A stretch of DNA of 64,000 nt. It comes from Kalmusia sp. IMI 367209. Its lineage: Eukaryota > Ascomycota > Dothideomycetes > Pleosporales > Didymosphaeriaceae. The stretch lies in contig JAPEUQ010000001.1 of NCBI GenBank assembly GCA_027946365.1, positions 3,286,001 to 3,350,000 on the forward strand. Direction: 5' to 3'. The notes below the pieces were generated by a model. The model saw nothing but the letters and a program-made list of their open reading frames with translations. It was not told the DNA's origin and made no database searches. Shown piece by piece: positions 47,234 to 57,812 of this stretch; positions within the stretch are counted from its first letter, which is position 1, and each line of letters begins with the position of its first letter. The position numbers and the translations under genes were made by a program.

Positions 47234-48403
47234 CTATACCTTTTTCTCTTCCGACTTAGCCTCTTGCCCTCCTATATGTATCTCTCCTTTAAACTCCCCC
47301 GGCGTGTGCATGAAATTCGCCCGCAGCGGCGTCACACTCGTATACCCCTGCGCAACAGCCCAACCATCATTCCCAGGCTCGCTCTGCTCGACGCTCTCAT
47401 ACACATCCTTGAAGCGCGGCGCCCACTTGAAGTGCTTATGCGTATACCGTATGTGGCCCGGGGCACCTCCGACGGGCGTCTCACGCCCGCTCTCGCCCCC
47501 GCTCTCGCCGCCCAGCAACTCCTTCCTGCCCAGGCGCTCCTCTTGCTTGCGGATCTGGGCCTCGATCTCGGCGGGAGTGTCGTCGTCTTCGGAGGGGACC
47601 TCGATGGGGACGAAGCACGAGCCGGACCTCCACGCGTTCTGCAGCATGTCGGTGTAGAGGATCTTGCGGGCGGCGACGTTGTCGACGAGCGGCACGTTGA
47701 CCGAGTACAGGTGCGTGTTCGGATCCCAGCTGTCGTAGAGGTGCTGGATGAGGCGGGCCGAGAGCTCAGACGCCCCCGATATGATGGCCGCGTCGTGGTT
47801 GCGGTCGAAGAAGGCGTAGCTCAGCGCTATGGATTTGTACCCGCACACGGCGGCTTCCATGGCCCCGCCGATGGTCCCGCTGCTCAGGCTGAACACCGCC
47901 GTGCTGTTGCGCCCGTAGTTGGGGCCCGACACGACGAGGTCGATCGGCCCGCGCGACTCGAAGTAGTGGTACAGCCCGATCTGCACGCAGGACGCTGGCG
48001 TGCTGTCGACGAGGATCCATTCTTCTGATGTAGAGGTTGACGGAAGCGGGCGCGTCGAGGTCGTCCCGCTGTTGAGGAGGCGCCCGTTTTCCGTGCGTAG
48101 CGGTGAGGGGCGGAAGTAGGTTGGTTTGATGGAGTGGCCTACTAGGTGGGCTTTGCCAATCCAGGAGCGTTGGGTGTGTGGGAGGACGACGGAAACAGTG
48201 TGCCCATGGCTTTGAAGGGTGGATACTGTGCACGTCAGTTAGACGGTTTCATGTGTGGAATGGGAAGAGAGTGGAGGTAGCGACCTAGGGAGTGCACGTA
48301 TGGCGAGGATTGGTCTGAGGGCGGGCCGTCGTCGTTGGTGATCTGCTCGGGGTTATGGATGAGGGACGAGGTGGATGAGGCAATGGCTTACGAGGATGTG
48401 CAT
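47234..48403 (-). CDS. SurE-like 5'/3'-nucleotidase (353 aa, 3 exons)
   Basis: The model is complement(join(47234..48225,48285..48342,48392..48403)), 1062 nt in frame. Exon 1 codes only MHIL; splicing gives MHILITNDDGPPSDQSSPYV with the catalytic Asp pair DD (residues 8-9) of the SurE fold. Further motifs are QRSWIGKA, the metal-site loop DLVVSGPNYGRNS, SSGTIGGAMEAAVCG and SIALSY. SurE enzymes are divalent-metal phosphatases acting on nucleoside monophosphates; fungal members include acid-phosphatase-like proteins. A Gly/Glu-rich insert (GGESGGESGRE) interrupts the C-terminal half. The frame starting at 47986 alone would lose the active site. Confidence 0.88.
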
Positions 48404-49344
48404 GCTTGCTTTTTGGAGGATTGGGAGAGGAAATTGTTTGTTTTTGTGGGGTGTAGAAAGGTGGAGCGGGTTGGGGGGGTACCTTAGGCGCGCCCACATT
48501 GATTGACGTGGGTTGACGTGATTAGCTTTCCGAAATCGCTATCGATAATCGGAATGGTTAGACGCTTGGGCCATGTGGGAATTAGCGACCTCCATTGTAC
48601 AGAGGATGGCTCACTACGAGGAAAACGTGAGGGTGTTATCGCTGGGATGCCCATCAAGATACCGTGAAGTTGAGGCTAATCGTTGGCGATCATCACCGAT
48701 GAGGCTGCATTATGCGTGTCATATGCGGCGTCCTGCGGTACGGTACGCCATTCGACTCGCTCCCGCACGGCACCGCGGAACCTGCACTCGATGCTGGTAC
48801 TGGCACCAATCACCTTGGACTGACTTCAAGTCGAATTCAAAGATGTAACTTCATCGCTCGATGGTGTATAAGGAATGAGATGAAACTTGGCACGAACCGG
48901 GACTCTACTCCCTTCACTCTGTTTTCCGAGTCTGCTATGGCCCCTCCCCCAGCCGACCTCCGATCCGACAACCTTCTCACGTTCCGGTCTCGACACTCCG
49001 GCCATACAACGGGTCTTGATACAGAAAATGGAAAAGTATCGAATGCCGCGACGTCTATTTCCGTTTCATAAGGCTGAGGTGCCGGCGTCGGATCCCCACC
49101 CGAGTCCCGCTCAGAGAGGTGATGCCGAAACGCAGACTTTATATGTGAGCACCACAACAACAATGGCAACCATTCACGTTCGCATAGTGTATTATTTGTG
49201 TTCGATACCTCTCTTGACGCAAGTCCTTTTTGTATTTTCTAGGTCACTCGCTCCAGACTTAGAAAGACCTGAAGACCGCACTGCAACATTCTTTCCATCT
49301 GGCCAATAGGACTATCCCACCACACGTGACATCACTTCCCGAAA
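48404..49344. promoter_or_regulatory. Divergent promoter region, SurE-like gene and THN-reductase-like gene
   Basis: No supported gene. The right end holds CACACGTGAC at 49321-49330, an E-box-like palindrome 15 bases before the SDR start codon. A role is conjectural. Confidence 0.4.
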
Positions 49345-50205
49345 ATGGTCATCAACGTCCCGACGGTCTCCCTTGAAGGCAAAGTCGCCCTCGTCACCGG
49401 CGCCGGCCGAGGCATCGGTCGCGGCTGTGCCATTGAGCTCGGCAAACGCGGCGCTTCCGTCGTCGTAAACTACGTTTCCTCAAAGGGCCCCGCGGAAGAA
49501 GTCGTAAAGATCATCGAAGGCTTCAACAACGGTGCCAAAGCCATCGCCATCCAAGCCGATGTGTCCAAGCTCTCCGAGATCAACCGTCTATTCGAAGACG
49601 CCAAGAAGGCATTTAAGAAGATCGATATTGTGATGAGCAATTCGGGCACGGAGAGCTGGGACAAGACGGAGGAGATTACGGAGGAGAAGTACGACCATGT
49701 ATTCAATCTGAACGCGCGAGCGCAGTTTTTCGTGGGACAGACGGCGTATAAGCATATTGAAGATAACGGGCGGATAATCCTCATGAGCTCGATTGCGGCA
49801 GGACTACTAGGAGTGAAGGACCATGCGCTGTACAACGGGTCGAAGATGGCGGTCATCGGATTCATCAAGGCATTTGCGACGGATTTTGGTAAGCGCGGTA
49901 TTACGGTGAACGGCGTAGCGCCGGGTGGTATCAAGAGCGACATGTTCACGCAGAACGCGTGGCATTATATTCCTGGAGGTAGCCCTGAGTGGCCGGCGGA
50001 GAAGATTGAGACTCTGATGGCAAGCCATTGTCCGTTAGGGAGATGTGCGGTTCCGGAGGATGTTGCGCGCGTGGTGGCTTTCCTAGCTAGCGAGGATGGT
50101 GGATGGATAAATGGTGAGTTTTATTAAGGTCTGAGTGTGAATGGATTCTGGGCTAATCATAATACAGGCCAAGTCATTACCATCTCTGGGGGATCATCGC
50201 AGTAG
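49345..50205 (+). CDS. Tetra/trihydroxynaphthalene reductase-like SDR (268 aa, 2 exons)
   Basis: The model is join(49345..50113,50168..50205), intron 54 bp, 807 nt in frame. VSLEGKVALVTGAGRGIGRG (cofactor motif, residues ~9-28), MSNSG (~97-101), Ser ~148-149, the YNGSK catalytic pair Tyr163/Lys167 and the C-terminal GGWINGQVITISGG are all present. This is the SDR group of 1,3,8-trihydroxynaphthalene and versicolorin reductases, NADPH-dependent enzymes of DHN melanin and polyketide pathways. No polyketide synthase or scytalone dehydratase gene is in the window, so a melanin role is only a family-based guess. Without splicing the tail would end at GEFY. Confidence 0.88.
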
Positions 50206-50846
50206 ATGCTCGTTGCACATGACTTCGGAATAGGTATGTTGGAACATCACTGCCATGGCATCGATATGGGAGTCGCCGCATGCTACAGATAGACTATAAG
50301 AATGGTGAGAGATGGTTTTCCGTACAGTACTTGCCATCAGAATCGAACAATAAGTCTCATTAAGGTAGCTCATATGTGGATTGATATAATGGCGTAATTG
50401 ATTCTGACACACCTGACTCTGCTACTGCTACTCCTCCACCTTTGCCACCCAAATCTTTTTTGACACGACGCTGTCAACCAAACCGCTTCGCACGAAAATT
50501 AGTCTCTTTGCCTCGTGTAATTAAAGTTTCAGCGTCGTACATTCTCTAGATAGACTAAAGGTAGATTGATCGCCACTCACGCTTTTCATAATTCGTTGTC
50601 CGCGGACGTTGCGAGTCGCATACCATTTTTTCGATGCCTATGTAATAGATAGGAAGTGTGCACGTACACGGAGAGGACATCTTTACATAATCAGGATATA
50701 ACGTCTTACATTTAATGGGCAAGACATGAATGCACCATAACTGCATGGTATGCGCATCTTGAATGATTACAACTACATAGCATGCGCATTCTGAATGATG
50801 ACAGCTCCATCATATGCGCATTTTGCGCTTGTATCCATCTGCTCTC
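50206..50846. other. Intergenic, converging gene ends
   Basis: 3' flanks of the SDR gene and the F-box gene. A short direct duplication is visible: acatagcatgcgcattctgaatgat (50773-50797) resembles gcatggtatgcgcatcttgaatgat (50741-50765). Nothing else was recognised. Confidence 0.4.
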
Positions 50847-52666
50847 TTACTCATCCACGATCCAAACATCCTCCAACGCATCGCCCTTGAGCTCCTTCAC
50901 TCGTCCAAAGCTGAATGTCTGGACGCTGTCCACGCCCGCACGGCTTGCATCATGAATGCTCCATTTCACCTTCTCCAGTCTGCTTGCAGAAGGGGCCTTC
51001 TTCGCCATGGTGTCATCCAGTGAAGTGGTGACGATCTGGATGCACCCTTTAAGGGGAAGGCCCTGTTTCCTCGCTCTGCGACTCTTGCGTGACTTGAAGA
51101 TTGGTTTTGGGCAGTGCATATGCAGTGAGGACAGACGATTGAGACCGAAACCGTGGATAGTATCACATAAAGTGATGAGCTCTCCACAGCTGTGGTCGAT
51201 CGAGGCGCGATCAATGGCCGCCTCAGCGTCTGGCGCGTCGATCTCCAGGCTCTCAATGTTGGGACAGTGATAGAAGATCGTTCTGAGTTCGTTGTGGAAA
51301 ATGTTGCGCTCGATTCGGTATGCGATGCGTCGAAGCTTGTAACCACGCGTGAAAAGCATATCATCGAAGTCGGAGTGATCTAGTTCTTCGTCGGACGAAT
51401 ATTCGAAACATTCCAGCAATGGTGAGTAATCACAGATTTCCAGTATCGTATCTCTATGCCTCGCGGCTGCAGGCTCTTTTGATTTACCCGCGATGCTGAT
51501 GCAAGAGAGCTTGAGGTCGCTCTGGCGGCCGCTTTCGAGGATGTAAATCAGCAGTTGGACAACGTCTTCACAGTCCTTGATGCGTAACTCCTTCAATTGA
51601 AAAACATTGAGGAACCCTAGGTCACTCCGAATACCTTCGATGTTAGTATTGGTGAGCTCAAGCTTTACAAGCGTATGGGTGTTAGCCGACTTGTGGTATC
51701 TGAGATGGCCCCCAAATATCATCATGTCTACGCATTGTATGGTGCCATTGTCGTGGAGTGCGAGTTCCTTTAGCCGTATCTTGCCCTTTTCCATACTCGA
51801 GACTAGCTGGACTATGGCATCGCTGGGCGTTCCGTCTACCATGTCGTCATCTGCGTTTACGGTGCATACAAGATGGCGTTGGTTATGATCACCGAGTTCG
51901 AGTGTCAACGTTGCTTTCAAATTCACCTGCTGCCATCTAGATCCTGGGCTTGACGGATGTACGTTAGTGAGTGGGTAGACAGCGGGAATTTCCACGTCCG
52001 ACATTTTTGGCATCGACATCGCCATCCGGAGTATCTCCTGATAGTCTTGGTATTGCACGGTAGGCGCGTTGACGAGACGAAACCCAAGACATTTGGAGGA
52101 GTCCAGAAGTTGCACATAGGTCAGTGCCTCCTGCAGTGACTTGTCGCTCTTCGCACAATCGATGAGTAGGTGTCTTGTGTAATGCTGAATGCGTACACGC
52201 TGCTCATTGCTGAGAATAAGAGCCTTGCTGTCATCCATCTTGACTGACAGTGACCGAAAGACACGCTCGGCGACGAGGTTGTTCCAATTTCGGTCTACCT
52301 GGCTGAGCGATATGATGCTCGGCCAGGAGCACTATACATCAGGATTAGCACCGTTCATCGAGGTAGCAGCAGCCACTGAAGCGCTCTGAGATCTACCCGT
52401 CTCCTTTTGCAGCATCTGAGCATATACGGCAACGTGGGCTGCTAATTGTTTGGCTACAAGATACTCACATAGCTCACAATGGTCAGGCAAATCTCCGGAG
52501 GCAGCTTGTGGATGGGGCCGACGGCAGTGGATGCTTGTCCCATGGTTGCGGCTCCACGCTGTCGATCAACTGACGTGAAAATGAGCGGAAGTTGTGTGTT
52601 GATGGACTGATTTTCAAATGTGGAAGGAGAGCTTGCCAAGGCACTAAGAGCGTTCACATAGGCCAT
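50847..52666 (-). CDS. F-box protein (560 aa, 2 exons)
   Basis: The model is complement(join(50847..52331,52469..52666)), intron 137 bp, 1683 nt in frame. The F-box spans the splice: PIHKLPPEICLTIVSYCSWPSIISLSQVDRNW. The rest is leucine-rich without crisp repeats, though stretches like KLELTNTNIEGIRSDLGFLNVFQLKELRIKD look LRR-like. F-box proteins recruit substrates to SCF ubiquitin ligases; the target is unknown. The first exon carries the F-box start, so the 463-residue frame at 50847-52238 alone would miss it. It borders a repeat-rich decayed island. No lesions seen. Confidence 0.8.
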
Positions 52667-53434
52667 AGCTTTGAGGTTTTCACTTTCACTCGGTTGCTAG
52701 GGCAGTGGATAGTAAGATCCAGATGGCATGCGAAGTAGAGATAATTCATGATCACAATTTCCTACATGGAATGCAAGACTTTAGCCCAACACAAAGAAGC
52801 AAAGGCTCAACAGCGAACAGTATGCGCACAATGAGCAGATGTGAGGCTCCGCATTTGCACTCAATAAGCAAGTGAAGGGATACAACGCAGTGGTAATCTG
52901 AGAAGCGGCATAAATTCAGCCAAATGATGTCGCTTTATAGGCCCAAGCCCCATAGTGTCCGTAGGTGTGCACAATAACACTAATGAGCGCAAAACTCATT
53001 GTTGTGTAACCAGTAGTCGAGCGGTGAAGTGAACTATACTTATCACGTGCACACTGGTGCCTTGGCGTGACTTCTTCTATAAAAGCTCCGCTTGAACTCT
53101 GCCCCACGATCTCTCCTACACCCACAAAAACTTTTTTGTGCTCTGCATTGCTACAGCACCTTCCGGGCTCTGCCTTGCAACAGCTCTGCTACGGACAATT
53201 TCGTCACGCTCGTTCTGCTGCACGATTGATGACGTGCATTTGTACACTGTTATCATCTAGACCTCCCACTCTTAGGCTGCTGACAGCCCAACTCTGTGCT
53301 CTCCGTCACAATCTCTGCCCAGGCCATTTGCAATCGCGCATTTGGTTGAGATTGTCCAAGAGAGCACAGTACCCTCCTTCTACAAGGTGCGCACCCTCCT
53401 TTGCTTGCTAACTCGGCTCACAGGGTCAACTACA

Positions 53435-54006
53435 CCTCGGGATCATGCCGCATGAAGGATGGAACTTTTGGGGTGGAGTGCATCGCACGGACTGACAGTT
53501 GGTTGCAGAGGGTCAGTGGTGCATGCATGTCCTTGTACTCGCCAGGGAAGGCTGGATTGCCTGCATGATCAAAGTCGACAGCCCGCAAGGGAGGTGGTTA
53601 ATCCTTTAGCTGGCTAGGGCTTCTGAGAGACGATCGATCTAGCTCCCCTCACGCATGCGGCGGACGACTCGAGCTCCAACTCACAGCTTTGCCGATAGTG
53701 TATGGAACGACAAAGCGTTTGCAGAGGAAGTGAAAACCGGACAGGCCGTTGATGCTGCAAACTGTGATGAGGAGTACTCTTCCGTATGTGTGAGGATGTG
53801 TGATGAGCTGCTCCACCTGATCCGTCAGCGTGACGAGCCAAGAGCTCTGGGATTTGGGACCCCGCCAAAACTGAGACGTTCACGTCTCTTCAAACAACCA
53901 CCGAGACATACTGGCGCTTACGAGTTTGCCGAAGTCACTGCCTCCTGTGGAAGTTTGCTTTTTTTTTTTCGTTGAGTTCCATTGCCTGTGAGGCTGGGCT
54001 TGAAGA
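53435..54006 (+). repeat. Diverged dispersed repeat, copy B
   Basis: Partner of 35068-35523, same orientation and block order. Blocks: cctcgggatcatgcc, ctgcatgatcaa...gcaaggga, tatggaacgac, gatgtgtgatgagct, and an exact 23-base match at 53984-54006. This copy is about 115 bp longer between the end blocks. Confidence 0.6.
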
Positions 54007-54412
54007 AGAGAGCAAGTGTACATATATCTGCCTGGGTATGGCTCTGTAAGAGAGTAAATTCATGCTCTGATTTCCCTTGGAGTTATATATATATGATGTG
54101 TATATCTGAGCTTTATATCTCACGCCATAGTCCTCGTGAGGTGGCGACGCGACTGCGCTGGTGTTCATATATGGAAGAGGCAAAAGAGCGGCCAGGGCTA
54201 TCATGCTAGAGTTCTATACGACGGAACTCTAACGACCCGCCCAAGGGTAGTTAAGAGTCGGTACATGACGCCAGCTACGGCCCGAAGGCAACATAACACA
54301 AAACACTCATTCCACTCAAACTAATGGGCGCTGCCGAACACTGTCCGAATCAACCACAACGTTTGCTGCCACCTGCATCACTTCCGCGGCCGCCTCGAGT
54401 CACTCGGGTTTC

Positions 54413-55140
54413 TTAAGGCTTCTTAGGCTTCACACCCCCACGCTTGTTAGGAGTAGGACTCTCTTGCTGCTTTTTCGTGTCTTTTTCCTTGCCATCTTTG
54501 CCCGTATGAGCACTGCCGCGTTCACGTGGGTCTGAATTATATCTGGACTCGGATCCATCATCTTCGTTCACATACTCGCCATTAACTGCTCCAACCTCCT
54601 CCTGCGGCTCTGTTTATTCCTTCTTCTTCTTCTTCTTCTTCTTCTTCTTCTTCTTCTTCTTCTTCTTCTTCTTCCCGTTGTCGAGGGCGTCCGCAATGCT
54701 CACGGACATGGCGCGCATTTTTGGGGAGGAGTTGAGCAACGGGTCGCGAGAATACGACCATCTTTATGGGGTTGTGTACTTCATAAGTACGCGGGAAGAG
54801 CTGTTGAGCGGCCTTCTTACCCAGGTGCTCTACTACGCCGTCATAAATGCTCGTTATAACCTATCGTATGGAATCACCGTATTGACCAGCCTGGAAGCTC
54901 TCCTTAAGACGCTTCAGATACGAGATACGGGGACTCTACCGTCCGCTTGGTAGACGGCTTAAATTCCCCTTCTTCGTCGTGACTCTGATCATCGTCATCA
55001 TCGCTATCCTCATCGTCGTCGCCTTCGACTGCAGGAACGGCACCGTCTAGTGCGGTGGTTCTAAGGGATTCGTTGGCTTTCCCCTCGACCTTTGAGTTTA
55101 GTATAGCTGCGAGAATAAAGTTCTTCTAGGTGACGGGAGG
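54413..55140 (-). pseudogene. Relic of a lysine/glutamate-rich protein gene
   Basis: Minus-strand translation gives protein-like pieces in changing frames. They are: KNFILAAILNSKVEGKANES with an acidic run GDDDEDSDDDDD; then KRLKESFQAGQYGDSIR, stop, VITSIYDGVVEHLGKKAAQ; then a Lys tract encoded by the trinucleotide repeat, stop, TEPQEEVGAVNGEYVNEDDG; ending TPNKRGGVKPKKP with TAA at 54413. At least one frameshift and two stops interrupt it. I do not recognise the family. The composition suggests a nuclear or chromatin-type protein, but that is a guess. Confidence 0.5.
54619..54674 (+). repeat. TTC/GAA trinucleotide microsatellite
   Basis: About 18 uninterrupted TTC units. It lies inside the gene relic on the minus strand, where one frame reads it as polylysine and another as polyglutamate. 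Confidence 0.95.
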
Positions 55141-55400
55141 CATGCACTGCCTAACGTGATAGACCGTGCCTTTAGGGTCGATGATACAGTTGGAAGCAAA
55201 GTCCCGGACCGTTATCCAAAGAGCCCATATGTAGGCAAGAATCGATCCCACCACGTCAGGGCCAAGTTCGCGTGAGCAAGCATAATGTGATAAGTGGGCG
55301 TTGTTTAATACTGTTCGAAATGAAGCCTACGAAGGGCAGAAAGGGGACTAAAATGTCTTCAAAATATGTTGTTTCCTGCCTCTGTCACTATATAGAATTC

Positions 55401-55426
55401 ATATATATATATATATATATATATAT
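55401..55426. repeat. AT dinucleotide microsatellite
   Basis: Thirteen AT units in AT-rich, gene-free DNA. Confidence 0.95.
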
Positions 55427-56434
55427 GATTTAGATGGACTCACCCTAAGGCGTTATTCATGTAACGATCTCCCTTCTATCCAGCGATTACCTTCACTTCA
55501 TTCACCAAACACATCATTCAGCAACCCACATTCTCCCATGCAGTACCCAAAGCCCAAATCCGTATTAGTAGTTTCATTTTTATTGCTTCTGTGAATATAC
55601 AGATGTATCATATATCCTAACAGTACTTACCCTCAAGGCTCAGCCTGTAGTGACACACTTATCATTTCTTACACAAAGATGTCTCGCTCAATCACATTCA
55701 CTATCACATTCCTCATCTTAGCTTCGCTCGCCACCTATCTATATTATGCAGTGACCATAATGCAAGAACCATCCTTCCCATGCAGTATATCAACTAGGGA
55801 ATCCATACACAAAGAGACCGAAATATCATATAGCCTAGGCACAGGGTGATGCACTCACCAGCTAGTTCACGCTAACCATCCTATTTTCCCATACAGCATG
55901 TGAATGAGTCATTTGCCTACTTACTATCTACTTAATGTACCCGAGGTAAATTCCTTGCATTTCCTTACTATACTCACTGGATGCGTCTTTCACAAAGAGA
56001 TTCAATGATATACTTATCTGCTGTTAAAATTTGACCGAATCGTGCAGTATTGTGCAATTTCTACTCTGAATTACTATATAAGCTCTGAATTGATCTATTC
56101 ACGCATCATAAGCCCTATACATATTTGCTGTGTGTTCGCCATCGGTGGTGACGACGCTCCTTAGGTGTTTGATGCGAGTTCTTCATGGCCCTTTGAAGTT
56201 AGGTAGTCACACAGACCAAGAGGCTTAGTTCATGACGGTATATCTCAAGCTATCTACTTATATCGGCTGTATGTCCTGGTATCGCTCACTCTCCAATCTC
56301 ATTCACACTGACAACCCTGCTTGTTACGAAGACGCTCGAGAAGAGTTCAATCAGGAACGAAGGACACAAATGTTGAACCATAAGTCGCCCAAGCACCCAA
56401 AGCCCATCCATGACGAACCGTGTAATCCCTGTCT

Positions 56435-57405
56435 TCAACACTGCCAACCCCCATCCACACTGACCGCATTCCCTGTGACATAACTCGCCCCATCCCCCAA
56501 CAACCAAATGATCAACTCTGCCACCTCCTCCGCCTTCCCCTTCCGTTTCATTGCAACCTGCATAGCCTCGGCCAAAACCTCATCTTTCTGCCCTTTTACT
56601 GCGAGTCTAGCATTGGCACTCATCGGCGTATCAATCATGCCACTATTTCTAATTAGCCTTCGCTCTCACCCAATTCACCATCTCGTCCCCTAAATCCAAA
56701 GAAAAGACGTAATAGGATACTTACGGACACACGGCATTCACCCTAATCCCCTTATGTCCCACCTCCTTTGCCGCCGACCGCGTGAGCCCGATAACACCGT
56801 GCTTACTCGCCGCATACGCCGCGTTCTTGGGCCGTCCCTGCAATCCCGCTATACTTGACGCATTGACAATGGACCCGTTGTCCGAGATGTGCTGGAGTTG
56901 GTGTTTGAGGCAGAGCATCACGCCCTTGAGGTTGATGTCCATGATGAAATCCCATTCGGAGATATCCTGCTCTGCAATCGTCTTGATGCCGATGGATTTG
57001 CCTTTATAATCATTAGCCCTCATTACATTCTCCCTTCTCCCCTTCAAACACCAATATCATGTGTGCCATTAAGATCAGAAACTCTATGAGCATGAAGAAG
57101 AAAGAGGATATACCAATGACACCCGCCACATTCGCCGCCCCATCCAACCTCCCAAAGACTTGGACCGTCGTCTCAATCCACTTCTGCACTTGCTCCTCGT
57201 TCCGCACATCAACCACATACGGCAGCACCTTTACGCCGTCCCCCCACCGCTGCTTGATCTCTTTCTCCGCCTTATCTAGACCTTCAGCATTTGCGTCCGC
57301 AAGTGACAGCGTAGCACCCCGCTCAGCAAGGAGATGCGCAGTCGCGAGCCCGATGCCTGACGCGGCGCCAGTGAGGGCGACAACGCGGCCGTTGAAAAGT
57401 GACAT
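56435..57405 (-). CDS. Classical short-chain dehydrogenase/reductase (258 aa, 3 exons)
   Basis: The model is complement(join(56435..56642,56725..57001,57114..57405)), 777 nt in frame. VVALTGAASGIGLATAHLLA holds the TGxxxGxG cofactor motif (residues ~12-19), NVAGVIG the NNAG-like motif, SSIAG the catalytic Ser (~146-147) and YAASK the Tyr160/Lys164 pair. The end AVSVDGGWQC is usual for the family. An acid at the end of beta-strand 2 (SLADAN) suggests NAD rather than NADP. Substrate unknown. It lies 407 bp downstream of, and on the same strand as, the AtuA-like gene, which hints at a shared catabolic role. Confidence 0.88.
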
Positions 57406-57812
57406 TCTTTGCGTTTATGCTGAAGATAATGAGTTTAGAAGGGAAGGATGGAACTTTGGTGGGACAGGGCCAGGGATTGTTTCGATATGCCACGACACGT
57501 CACAGGTCTATGTGGGATGTACGGATAGATGTAGATGCAGGTACGGAAATAGTGTTCCGGGGCTTACTCCGCACAAGCGTTCCGAGATACCGTGGAAGCG
57601 GATACAAGCGCTAGTGACGCGCATTTGGAAAACGGACTTCCAATGCAATAAAGTGACATTTTGCATGGGCAGATATCATTGCTAGTTGTTGGAGCGCTAG
57701 CGTGCGGTGTTGTAGGGTGGGGCTGACAAAGCGGACAGGGGCCTCAGAGCCGAACTAACCTAAGTATTCTAGATGTACATTGTGACATATTCGACATTGC
57801 CTTAAACTATTT
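57406..57812. other. Intergenic, SDR promoter and 3' flank of the AtuA-like gene
   Basis: No gene recognised; a plus-strand frame here is the antisense extension of the SDR exon. Confidence 0.45.

Larger units (their letters stand above)
52667..56434. other. Repeat-rich, gene-poor island
   Basis: It contains repeat copy B (53435-54006), a gene relic (54413-55140), a TTC microsatellite, an AT microsatellite and a T run at 53959-53969. Short frames elsewhere show no family resemblance. Base composition is more AT-rich to the right of 55.3 kb. Confidence 0.5.

Noticed and set aside
48887..49309. 140-residue plus-strand frame upstream of the THN-reductase-like gene
   Set aside because: No family resemblance and it occupies the promoter; composition is random-like.
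49807..50028. Minus-strand frame inside the SDR gene
   Set aside because: Opposite the SDR catalytic region; shadow.
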